Assembly (NCBI GenBank): GCA_002304925.1
Contig: DBPT01000004.1
Span: forward strand, 1-64,000
DNA: 64,000 nucleotides
Reading direction: 5' to 3'
DNA from: Prolixibacteraceae bacterium UBA1413
GTDB lineage: Bacteria; Bacteroidota; Bacteroidia; Bacteroidales; Prolixibacteraceae
The position numbers and the translations under genes were made by a program. Positions 1-7,069 of the stretch are shown here, in pieces (within the stretch, counting starts at the first letter, position 1; each line of letters begins with the position of its first letter). The notes under the pieces were generated by a model. That model searched no databases. It saw only the letters and a list, made by a program, of their open reading frames with translations, and was not told where the DNA came from.

Positions 1-1509
1 TGTCGGAGCTTGTGTGTCCACCATGCGGATCAGTTTCTGGGTCACCCTGATCTTGTTGTTGCATCCGTCGGTGACGCTGTATGTGCGGATGACGGTCTCG
101 GTGCACCCCTCCGTAACGGGGGGTCCATCGCTTACCCATGCCACCACGGGAACGCCGCAGTTGTCGGCCTCATCGGTGACCACCAGCGGATCGGGTACCG
201 GAAAGGTGCTGTTGCACCCTGTAAGGACGATATCGGCGGGATTAGAAGCTGTCGGGGGCTGGTCGTCCATAACCGTATAGGTAAAACGCCAGGGGTATTC
301 CAATCCGGCACAGTCAATGTAGACATAGTCGTATGTGATGGTTCCCCCGTACTCTCCGCCGGAATGGGTTACAACAGGTTCCGGGGCTTTCAGGATTGTT
401 CCGCACACATCGCGTATTTCCGGAAGTTGAGGTGTCAGGGCATCATCCTGACACTGCACCGCTGCTGCTGTAAGGGCCGGCCCTCCCGACTCCCGGGGGG
501 GAGTGGTACGGAGGATGTGGTACGTATACTTCCAGTATGCCGTAAGTCCCGTGCTGCCAGTATATTTGTAAGTATAGACCCGCGTCCCCTCACAGCTCAG
601 CGGATCGGGGGTGTCGATAATGCTCTCCAATACCGGGGTGAGTTGTTCGCTGCAATTGTCGGAGGCGAAAGGGTATTCCGGCTCCACGATATCGTCCAGG
701 CATTCCACCTTCGAACTGCCGTCACTTTCGCTGACCACAGGGGGATTGGTATCGCCGTAAATACAGACAGAAGGGACGGGATACCCGTAAGTCGCCGGAT
801 TTCCATCGTTGTCGTAAATCCAGTTGAACTGGACCGCCATCTCGGTGACCGGCTTCGATTGCTCATAAATCGGCTCACCATCAATGTAATACAGCGGGGG
901 ATCGAGACAAGTGATGGTCACCCCGTCGCTGCCAATCTTGAAGCCTCCGTTGGAATTCACCTCCTGCAGATCCCAGATCAACACAGGGCAGAACCCATTG
1001 GCTATGATCCCGGGATCCATGACCTTGAAAAAGATGCTGAAAAGCTTGACCCACTCCCCATTACCCGTTGGAAGAAGGATGGGATCCTCGGTATAATCAG
1101 CCAGTTGGATGGCCCCGTTGATGTAAGTAACCGCCGAAGTCCCGGGAAATCCAAAGGGAGTCCCCTCCCAAAACTCCTCCTGGGCAGGATTGGGACTGTA
1201 ACGGGTATAGCCGGGCGCCAGTTCTCCAAGCCCCAGGTAATCAAGCGCCGTCGTCTCATGGCAGAACCGGACGTTCATGCTGTAAAGCCTTAATCCGGGT
1301 TTATCGGAACGAAATTCCGCATCAACACGATAGGTTTGATTGTCGCACGCGTAGCGAGGATTATTGAACCGGACCGTGACCACCGGAAGAATCTGAGCAA
1401 CAGCCGGAAAGATGCAAAAACAGAAAACTACGGCGATCAACAGGGACCTCCGGAAAAATACTTTGTTCTGCACACCAGTGCTTCCGCAAAGAGCGAATAT
1501 TTCTTTCAT
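1..1509 (-). CDS. Large secreted Cys-rich surface protein, N-terminal part (cut by window edge)
   Basis: An uninterrupted minus-strand frame of 503 codons starts with ATG at 1509, directly after an in-frame TAG, and is still open at base 1. The start codes for a basic stretch, then a hydrophobic signal segment (LLIAVVFCFCIFPAVAQ), so the product is exported. About 200 residues of a beta-rich, adhesin-like region follow (CDNQTYRVDAEFRSD). Then come Cys-containing repeats of the kind DNCG..VAWVSDG...C.ETVIRTYSVTDGC, ending in VDTQAPT. That pattern resembles the HYR/Ig-like repeats of very large Bacteroidota surface proteins, many of which end in a T9SS sorting domain. The C-terminus lies outside the window, so secretion by T9SS is inference. 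Its ligand or role cannot be told. Confidence 0.8.
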   Translation of the reverse strand, partial: MKEIFALCGSTGVQNKVFFRRSLLIAVVFCFCIFPAVAQILPVVTVRFNNPRYACDNQTYRVDAEFRSDKPGLRLYSMNVRFCHETTALDYLGLGELAPGYTRYSPNPAQEEFWEGTPFGFPGTSAVTYINGAIQLADYTEDPILLPTGNGEWVKLFSIFFKVMDPGIIANGFCPVLIWDLQEVNSNGGFKIGSDGVTITCLDPPLYYIDGEPIYEQSKPVTEMAVQFNWIYDNDGNPATYGYPVPSVCIYGDTNPPVVSESDGSSKVECLDDIVEPEYPFASDNCSEQLTPVLESIIDTPDPLSCEGTRVYTYKYTGSTGLTAYWKYTYHILRTTPPRESGGPALTAAAVQCQDDALTPQLPEIRDVCGTILKAPEPVVTHSGGEYGGTITYDYVYIDCAGLEYPWRFTYTVMDDQPPTASNPADIVLTGCNSTFPVPDPLVVTDEADNCGVPVVAWVSDGPPVTEGCTETVIRTYSVTDGCNNKIRVTQKLIRMVDTQAPT

Positions 1510-1672
1510 AAGCTATGGTTACTATAATAAAAGGGTTTGTTAATATATTCTCCTGATTTACTGATTGATCTTGCAAATATTAAAAAAAAAACAAACCCGT
1601 TGTCCGGAAATCAAAAAAAAAACAGTTTTCCAGATGACCTCCATGGCGGAATACTAAGGTTTGACACACCTA

Positions 1673-1926
1673 TTACTCCAGCTGGATGGTTAACAATTCT
1701 TTTCCCAGTCTATGTATCCCTTCCTCAATCCGCTTGGCCTGGGCACGACGTGGTTTTCTAACTCCAGCAGCATAATGCCAAAGTTGACGTTCATTGATCC
1801 CGGTTACCCTGCTCAGAGCTGCCTTCGTAAAAACTCCGCTGTAGATTCACATCCGGGTAAAGATGGTGCATGGGCACAAAAGTTCTTTCCTGTAAAATAA
1901 ACCTCAACAATTACTTTCTTTTCCAT
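1673..1926 (-). pseudogene. hicB: hicB-like antitoxin remnant (internal deletion with frameshift)
   Basis: Starting at ATG 1926, 14 bases after the hicA stop, the frame reads MEKKVIVEVYFTG, then CAHAPSLPGCESTAE, the usual N-terminal HicB antitoxin fold. It then runs into a stop. In a shifted frame directly after this break the sequence continues VFTKAALSRVTGINERQL, then RIEEGIHRLGKELL, which is the DNA-binding C-terminal part typical of Bacteroidota HicB, ending at TAA 1673-1675. The central part expected in a HicB of about 130-140 residues is missing. The 254-base length is not a multiple of three. I read this as a gene that lost its middle and its frame. Family assignment rests on remembered motifs, not on a search. 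Confidence 0.72.
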
Positions 1927-1939
1927 CTTTTTCGCTCTT

Positions 1940-2149
1940 TCATTTTATTCCAGCCTGCCTTAAAATTGAATCAACCAGAAAATGCTCCAGCTCATCATTT
2001 TTCCCATGAACAGGAACCGTAACTTTTCCCCTTTTCACAGGATCTTTATACTGTTTGTGGCTTCATTTTTGAGCAAAGAAGTACCAACCATCACTCCCAT
2101 GGAGCTTAATTATTTCTGCTACCTTTTTCTCCTCTGAGAAGGTTTTCAT
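1940..2149 (-). pseudogene. hicA: hicA-like mRNA interferase toxin with in-frame TGA
   Basis: The frame from ATG 2149 reads MKTFSEEKKVAEIIKLHG, then SDGWYFFAQK, a TGA stop, then SHKQYKDPVKRGKVTVPVHG and ending LRQAGIK. This matches the small double-stranded-RNA-binding-like fold of HicA toxins, including the catalytic His in the G-S-H motif. The stop at 2063-2065 replaces the Gly codon of that motif (GGA to TGA would be one base change). Without it the protein would be 69 residues, the normal size. The next gene is a hicB remnant that is itself broken, so the whole module looks inactive. Read-through is possible but less likely given the partner's state. Confidence 0.75.
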
Positions 2150-2217
2150 AACAAAGATAGTAGTTTCACGAACCGTTTATCTTATTTTATAAAATAGCTA
2201 AAATCTTCACATCACAG

Positions 2218-2311
2218 ACTCTCCCTTCCGAAATACGAAATACGCCTTTTGCTTTTCGAAATCTGCAATCAGCCTTCCGCTTTTCGAAATCAGCCTTCCG
2301 AAATAGGAACT
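2218..2311. repeat. Short degenerate repeats (CTTTTCGAAATC / AGCCTTCCG)
   Basis: Between the hicA remnant and the acetyltransferase gene, the motifs CTTTTCGAAATC and AGCCTTCCG recur two to three times with small changes, together with CGAAATACGAAATACG. No reading frame of note covers it. The minus-strand form (GATTGCAGATTTCG) resembles a tract near 54.75 kb. Confidence 0.55.
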
Positions 2312-3436
2312 CTATAACCTCTTGATGTAAATCCTGAACCGTTTGTAAACCTTTCCGCCCATGCGCTCCATTTCGGCCCGTACCTTGGTATTGTGTTCCA
2401 GTTCGAGATGAGAATCCATGGTAGTTTTTCCGGTCTGTTTTGCCGATTCCAGTATTTTGGCGCCCATGAGCATGTCGAGGCCACGGCCCTGGTAGTTGGG
2501 ATGGATTGCGCCCAGCAAGAGATTCAGCTGCCGCGTCCGGCGGGCTGCCAGCACCAGGTGGATCCACCCGAAAGGGAGCAGCCTTCCCCGGGCTTTCCTG
2601 ATCCCTTCGCTCATGTCAGACATCCCCACGATAAAAGCCACCACTTCCTCCTCACGGTTCACCACCGCCTTGATATAGCGCGGGTTGATGAGATACAGGA
2701 AACGGTTTGCGAAATCGTCCATCTCGTCCTCGCGGTAAGGCCAGAAGCCGTAAATCTCGGTAAAGGTCATGTTGACCAGTTTGAGCACCGGGTGGATATA
2801 AGGCCGCACCTTCCGCCGCGATGTGAATTCCACCACCCGCAATCCGCTCTCGTTCCGCCGGTGGCGCTCCTCGATTTTGGCAATGATAGGAGGCAACACT
2901 TCCGGAACCGGCACCTTGTATACCACGAGGTTGGTGCGGGGGGCAAAGCCATAGGCTTCGGTGAGGCTGACCAAATAGGGGAAGTTGCAGTTGGAGGCCA
3001 GCACCACAGGTTCGTCGTACCCTTCGATGAGGAATCCCTGGGGGTCTTTGTCCGAAAATCCCAGCGGCCCCACGATATGGGTCATCCCCCGTTCCCGGGC
3101 CCAGCTTTCCACAGCCCCCATCAGGGCAGCATAGACTTCCGGGTCTTCGTAGCACTCCATCCAGGAGAAACGAGCGTGTTTCTCACCGTTCTGAGCATTG
3201 TATGGATGGTGGATGATGCCCATAATCCGCCCCACGGCTTCCCCGTTCCGGAAGGCCAGAAAAAGTACCGTGTCGCAATAGGAGAATGACTTGTTCTTCT
3301 TCTCGTTGAAATAGTCCAGGTCATCGAGGTAGATGGGATGCACCCAGTTCGCATGGTCGCGGTGTATCTTCTCGGGAAGATAGATGAATTGCCGATAGTC
3401 GGAAGGGGTGCTGACCGGGCGGACTTCAATATTCAT
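2312..3436 (-). CDS. GNAT-like N-acetyltransferase family protein
   Basis: A 374-residue soluble protein beginning MNIEVRPVSTPSDYRQFI. The N-terminal half holds the sequence LFLAFRNGEAVGRIMGIIH, typical of the beta-strand and glycine turn that open the acetyl-CoA fold. A second half contains GAIHPNYQGRGLDMLMG, which matches the GNAT acetyl-CoA loop (Q-x-x-G-x-G/A). Long two-lobed GNAT proteins of this kind are common in Bacteroidota and mostly uncharacterised. The substrate cannot be told. It stands 42 bases from the next gene on the same strand and has no clear operon partner. Confidence 0.7.
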   Translation of the reverse strand: MNIEVRPVSTPSDYRQFIYLPEKIHRDHANWVHPIYLDDLDYFNEKKNKSFSYCDTVLFLAFRNGEAVGRIMGIIHHPYNAQNGEKHARFSWMECYEDPEVYAALMGAVESWARERGMTHIVGPLGFSDKDPQGFLIEGYDEPVVLASNCNFPYLVSLTEAYGFAPRTNLVVYKVPVPEVLPPIIAKIEERHRRNESGLRVVEFTSRRKVRPYIHPVLKLVNMTFTEIYGFWPYREDEMDDFANRFLYLINPRYIKAVVNREEEVVAFIVGMSDMSEGIRKARGRLLPFGWIHLVLAARRTRQLNLLLGAIHPNYQGRGLDMLMGAKILESAKQTGKTTMDSHLELEHNTKVRAEMERMGGKVYKRFRIYIKRL

Positions 3437-3478
3437 GGTAAGTAAGGTATTTTAACCACTATCTCTTTGTGGTTTCCA

Positions 3479-4126
3479 TCATTCGAAGTCTATTTTCCCG
3501 AAGAATTCAGGCCGGTGAAAGTCGGGCTGCGGCGTGCCCACCGGATTCCAGGTCACGAAATGGGGTTCGGGAAGTTTGTCACCACACTTGTAGAAATTTG
3601 CCGTGGCCGACAGTCCGGCGAAGCTGATGCCAGGATCATGCACCAGTACCGAAGCAGGGATCAGCACCACCAGATTCCACGAGAAAGGGCCGGTGCGCAC
3701 CCCGAAAGGGTCCTTCCCCAGGGAGGATTTCACCCCGATCGTCCGTACCACCTCTGGCGGAAGATGCTGCCGGTTGTGTCGTCCCTCGCCCCACGCCACA
3801 TGCGGCGTGCCGATGCAGTTGAACTCAAAATTGTAGTAGTGCCGCCCGTCGATGGCCAGAAAAAACTCCACGCAGCTGTCCTGGTAAACATCACCGTTGA
3901 TTTCCGTCTCCATGGCCCGGAGGAAATCCTCCCGTACGTAAAATTTCAACAGAAGATGGTCCACCGTGTGGCCGATACGGAAGTCCACCGCGGGTTTTCC
4001 GGAAAACTCCTTCCAGTTGATGCAATCAACCCTGTGCATCTCAACCAGGTTCTCAAGCAGGAGCGATGCACTATTCAGGGTAACAGGCCCAACGGTCTCC
4101 ATCAGAATCACTTCCAGGCTCTTCAT
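3479..4126 (-). CDS. CBM9-like carbohydrate-binding domain protein
   Basis: A 215-residue protein without signal peptide. It has the layout of family 9-like carbohydrate-binding proteins: VDCINWKEFSGKPAVDFRIGH near the start, LLLKFYVREDFLRAME, the acidic stretch QDSCVEFFLA, the aromatic pair HYYNFEFNCIGTPH, and a C-terminal HRPEFFGKIDF. Such stand-alone modules occur widely in Bacteroidota and are often annotated as DOMON/CBM9-like. They may bind sugar or heme, but no enzymatic motif is visible. It lies 42 bases upstream of the acetyltransferase gene on the same strand, so the two may be cotranscribed. Confidence 0.7.
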   Translation of the reverse strand: MKSLEVILMETVGPVTLNSASLLLENLVEMHRVDCINWKEFSGKPAVDFRIGHTVDHLLLKFYVREDFLRAMETEINGDVYQDSCVEFFLAIDGRHYYNFEFNCIGTPHVAWGEGRHNRQHLPPEVVRTIGVKSSLGKDPFGVRTGPFSWNLVVLIPASVLVHDPGISFAGLSATANFYKCGDKLPEPHFVTWNPVGTPQPDFHRPEFFGKIDFE

Positions 4127-4262
4127 ATGCGTTCTTGTTTAACCGGATTTGGATCTCCTCGCGGCAAAGCCGACGGAAATGCGCTCGCCGGAATTGAACG
4201 GTAAAATTAAAAACATTTTTCCTTAAATTTAATTAGTTTTGAATCCATATATCCATAGAACC

Positions 4263-5249
4263 ATGAAGTCTGTTTTTCAATATATTTTTCTGATGATGAC
4301 ACTTCCTGTACTTATGCCATCATGTTCTCCCGGAAAGGAGGAAAAAATCAGGGTGATCTTCGACACCGACACCAACAACGAACTGGACGACCAGCATGCC
4401 CTGGCCTACCTGTTGCTGAACGACGGCATTTTTGACGTGGAGGCCGTTACCGTCAACGCCACCCGCAGCGGGGGAGGTATCGACGAGCAGTACGACGAGG
4501 CCAAACGGGTGATGCGGCTGGTGAGCAAGCTGGGGAGCTGCCCCCTCCTGAAGGGTGCCGACCGATCTTTCAATGAGATCTACGAACATCTCAACGATGA
4601 ATGGTACGACGGGTATGATGCCGTGGAGTACATCATCGAACAGGCACAGGATGCCAAAGGGGGAAAGCTGGTGGTGATTGCCGTCGGAAAGCTCACCAAC
4701 ATCGCCCTGGCCCTGGAAAAGGCCCCTGATATAAGTCAAAAGATCAGGCTGGTGTGGCTGGGATCCAACTACCCCGACCAGGGGGAGTACAACCTCGAAA
4801 ACGATGTCGACGCCCTGAATTTCGTTCTGTCAACCGACGTGCCCTTCGAGATGGTGTTGGTACGGTATGGCTTTAACGACGGCACCGACGCGGTGCGGGT
4901 GACCCTGGCGGAAATCAGGGAGAAGATGTCACATCCCGCCCACCACCTCAAAGCATCAATCATAGGACGCCATGGCGGCGAGTTTTACAATTTCGGAGAA
5001 TACTCCATCAACCTTTTTGAGAACAGCCAGCTCCACGGAACCGAAAAGAGTCGCGCCCTCTTCGACATGGCTGCCGTGGCAATAGTCAAAAACCCGGAAT
5101 GGGCCGCCAAACGGGAAATACCCGCTCCCTACTACGAAAACGGACAGTGGAACGAATACCCTGACAACTCCCGCACCATCACCCTTTGGGAGAATTTCAA
5201 CCGCGACGCTATCGTAGCCGATTTCTTCGCCATTGTCGCCGGACACTAA
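4263..5249 (+). CDS. Nucleoside hydrolase family lipoprotein
   Basis: I place the start at ATG 4263 rather than 4239, because it gives a clean lipoprotein signal (MKSVFQYIFLMM then LPVLMPSC, lipidated Cys). The mature part begins IRVIFDTDTNNELDDQHALAYLL. This is the metal- and ribose-binding Asp cluster of inosine-uridine type nucleoside hydrolases, in the DTDxNNELDD variant instead of the classical DTDPGxDD. Further conserved parts are VEAVTVNA, VVIAVGKLTNIALAL and the late NLFENSQLHG. The likely reaction is cleavage of an N-glycosidic bond of a nucleoside or related glycoside in the periplasm. Base specificity is unknown. A possible -7 element TAGTTTTG lies at 4234-4241. Confidence 0.82.
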   Translation: MKSVFQYIFLMMTLPVLMPSCSPGKEEKIRVIFDTDTNNELDDQHALAYLLLNDGIFDVEAVTVNATRSGGGIDEQYDEAKRVMRLVSKLGSCPLLKGADRSFNEIYEHLNDEWYDGYDAVEYIIEQAQDAKGGKLVVIAVGKLTNIALALEKAPDISQKIRLVWLGSNYPDQGEYNLENDVDALNFVLSTDVPFEMVLVRYGFNDGTDAVRVTLAEIREKMSHPAHHLKASIIGRHGGEFYNFGEYSINLFENSQLHGTEKSRALFDMAAVAIVKNPEWAAKREIPAPYYENGQWNEYPDNSRTITLWENFNRDAIVADFFAIVAGH

Positions 5250-5252
5250 ACT

Positions 5253-5395
5253 GAGGGTCGAGGTTGAGGTTGAGGCTGAGGTTGAGGTTGAGGTCGGGGC
5301 TGAGGTTGAGGTTGAGGTTGAGGTTGAGGTTGAGGTCGGGGTTAAGGTCGGGGTTAAGGTCGGGGTTGAGGTCGGGGTTGAGGTCGGGGTTAAGA
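5253..5395. repeat. GGTTGAGGTT / GGTCGGGGTT hexamer-type minisatellite
   Basis: About 140 bases directly after the nucleoside hydrolase stop consist of tandem variants of GAGGTT, GAGGTC and GGGGTT. The two units alternate in blocks: first GAGGTTGAGGTT, then GGGGTTAAGGTC. Both strands stay open through it and would give Val-Glu or Thr-Pro/Ser repeats, but that is a by-product of the repeat. It ends 20 bases before msrA. Confidence 0.9.
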
Positions 5396-5418
5396 AGGAA
5401 GACGCAATTGAACCATAA

Positions 5419-6042
5419 ATGAAGAAGCAAAAAATCGGGATGACCGGCATTGCCATCATCTTACTGATTTTCACGATATTAAAAATAAACGCGATGAGTG
5501 TTCCGAACGGAAAAATTGAAAAGGCAACACTGGGTGGCGGATGCTTCTGGTGTACCGAGGCGGTCTTCCTCCGCCTGAAGGGAGTGGAATCGGTCCGATC
5601 GGGCTACAGTGGCGGACATGTAAAGAACCCGTCCTACCGGGAGGTGACGACAGGATCCACCGGTCATACTGAAGTGGTGCAGATCACCTTTGACCCTGCT
5701 GTGATCACCTTCCGTGATATTCTGGAGGTCTTCTTTGCCGTCCACGACCCCACCACGCTGAACCGGCAAGGTGCCGACGTGGGCACTCAATACCGCTCGG
5801 CCATCTTTTTTCATTCCCTGGAACAAAAAGTCATTGCCGAACGGGCCATCCTGGACCTCGAAAATGAAAAGGCATTCGACCGTCCGGTGGTGACCGAGGT
5901 GACGTCATTCACTGCCTTCTTCCCCGCCGAAGAGTACCACGGAAACTATTATGACCGTAACAAGTCGCAACCTTACTGCTCCATGGTGATCTCCCCGAAG
6001 ATCAAAAAACTGGAAAAGTTATTCAGGGATAAACTGAAATGA
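5419..6042 (+). CDS. msrA: Peptide methionine-S-sulfoxide reductase MsrA (exported)
   Basis: A 207-residue MsrA that reduces methionine-S-sulfoxide in proteins. The catalytic motif GCFWCTE lies at residues 41-47, with Cys42 as nucleophile. The conserved SGYSGG, PSYREV, GHTEVVQ, FFAVHDPTT, NRQGADVGTQYRS and EEYHGNYY blocks all follow in order. A late Cys in PYCSMVISPK is the likely resolving residue. The first 25 residues are hydrophobic (IAIILLIFTILKINA), so the enzyme is probably exported and repairs envelope proteins. The gene stands alone behind the minisatellite. Confidence 0.95.
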   Translation: MKKQKIGMTGIAIILLIFTILKINAMSVPNGKIEKATLGGGCFWCTEAVFLRLKGVESVRSGYSGGHVKNPSYREVTTGSTGHTEVVQITFDPAVITFRDILEVFFAVHDPTTLNRQGADVGTQYRSAIFFHSLEQKVIAERAILDLENEKAFDRPVVTEVTSFTAFFPAEEYHGNYYDRNKSQPYCSMVISPKIKKLEKLFRDKLK

Positions 6043-6204
6043 TCCTGCGGTCAAATGGGGCTGCCTTCCTATGGAAACCTTTAACTGGGGGCCGCCAAAG
6101 AGACTGCGCTTCTTTAAAGACCACAGAACCTAGAAATTGCTAGTGTCACCAGCAGATCTTTAATGATTTGCCAAATGCCTGGGTTAAATTCCTGAACAGG
6201 AGAG

Positions 6205-6292
6205 CTCTCAACCTCAACCTTCAAAGTTTAAGAATCAATTGTTCATGCCACTGATCTTTACCTTTACCTTGACCTTAATGTTGACCTTAGAA
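6205..6292. repeat. AACCTC/GACCTT degenerate hexamer tract
   Basis: The end of the 244-base gap after msrA contains CAACCTCAACCTTC and then TTACCTTTACCTTGACCTTAATGTTGACCTT. These are the complement-strand relatives of the hexamers at 5253-5395. They reach into the last codons of the VTT protein. The rest of the gap shows nothing I can name. Confidence 0.5.
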
Positions 6293-6868
6293 TTGATGCG
6301 TCTGGAATATGATGTACCCGTGAATTGCAAACCTCGCCAGCCGGGTCAGGGCGGCCAGCAGAAACCCTTTCAAGGGATATCCCGATGCCCCCACCACCAG
6401 GCAGGTCCCCGACCATGGCAATGGCGTGGCGGCCGCCACCACAATCAGGAAAAGACCCCACTTGCGCACCAGGGGCATCAGCTTCACAAAGAACTTCCGC
6501 TGGAAATAACGGAAATATAACACCCTGTTGAGGTATTTCCCCAGAAAATAAGTGGTCACTCCCGCCGCCATGGAGACCAGGGCGAAGAAAAGCACATTCA
6601 TACCGTACATGAGCAGGCTCCCCTTGTGGAACGCCCACACCAAAAACAATTCAGGGGGAAAAAGCCCGAAGCAAAATTCGGAAAAGAAATACAACCCGTA
6701 AATCTGTCCGGGTTTCGAATAGAACTTCTCAATCCAGTACTCCGGATTGTCCTTGTAAACCAACTCCATGAACAGGATATAAGCCCCCGCAATCAACGAG
6801 AGCCACACCAGCCCTTTCAGCAGGTTGACAAGAAAAAACCGCAAGCGGGGATATTTTGAAGAGCTCAT
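6287..6868 (-). CDS. VTT (DedA/SNARE-associated) family membrane protein
   Basis: A 193-residue membrane protein with four to five hydrophobic segments: one at the N-terminus (LLKGLVWLSLIAGAYILF), one around GLFPPELFLVWAF, one at VLFFALVSMAAGVTTYFLG and one at LFLIVVAAATPLPWSGTCLV. The G-x-F-P/E-x and the TPLPWSGTCLVVGASGYP stretch match the conserved re-entrant loops of the VTT/DedA fold. Relatives move phospholipids or undecaprenyl phosphate across the membrane; the exact role here is unknown. No partner gene is adjacent. Confidence 0.75.
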   Translation of the reverse strand: MSSSKYPRLRFFLVNLLKGLVWLSLIAGAYILFMELVYKDNPEYWIEKFYSKPGQIYGLYFFSEFCFGLFPPELFLVWAFHKGSLLMYGMNVLFFALVSMAAGVTTYFLGKYLNRVLYFRYFQRKFFVKLMPLVRKWGLFLIVVAAATPLPWSGTCLVVGASGYPLKGFLLAALTRLARFAIHGYIIFQTHQF

Positions 6869-6954
6869 TTTAAATACTTAAGGGAAATATTTCCCATAGC
6901 TTTTGTTTTTTACAAAAATAATAAATTTGGTGCCTTTTGTTATGTAAGCAGAGA

Positions 6955-7069
6955 AAATACAAAGACACAAAGAACGTTGTGTCCTTTGTGTCTTCCTTTG
7001 TGTCTTTGTGTTAAAAACCGGATACCGGTAAAAGCAGGAAATCTCTCAGTCTCTCAGTCTCTCAGTCCC
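6955..7069. repeat. CACAAAGACACAAAG inverted tract and TCTCTCAG triplet
   Basis: AAAGACACAAAGAAC and the reverse form CTTTGTGTCTTCCTTTGTGTCTTTGTG lie head to head at about 6958-7010 and could form a hairpin. A second small array, CTCTCAGT three times, sits at about 7044-7068 and covers the last codons and stop of the M3 peptidase gene. Confidence 0.6.

Noticed and set aside
10..1293. A 427-residue plus-strand frame at the left edge
   Set aside because: It is the antisense of the secreted protein frame on the minus strand, which has a signal peptide, a clear start and regular repeats; the plus-strand product has no recognisable composition.
2063..2065. TGA in hicA considered as a selenocysteine or recoded codon
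   Set aside because: The position is a conserved Gly in the family, no selenocysteine structure is apparent, and the partner hicB is broken too.
4956..5474. A 172-residue minus-strand frame with Ser/Thr-Pro repeats
   Set aside because: The repeats come from the GAGGTT minisatellite read on the other strand, and the rest is antisense to the nucleoside hydrolase and msrA genes.
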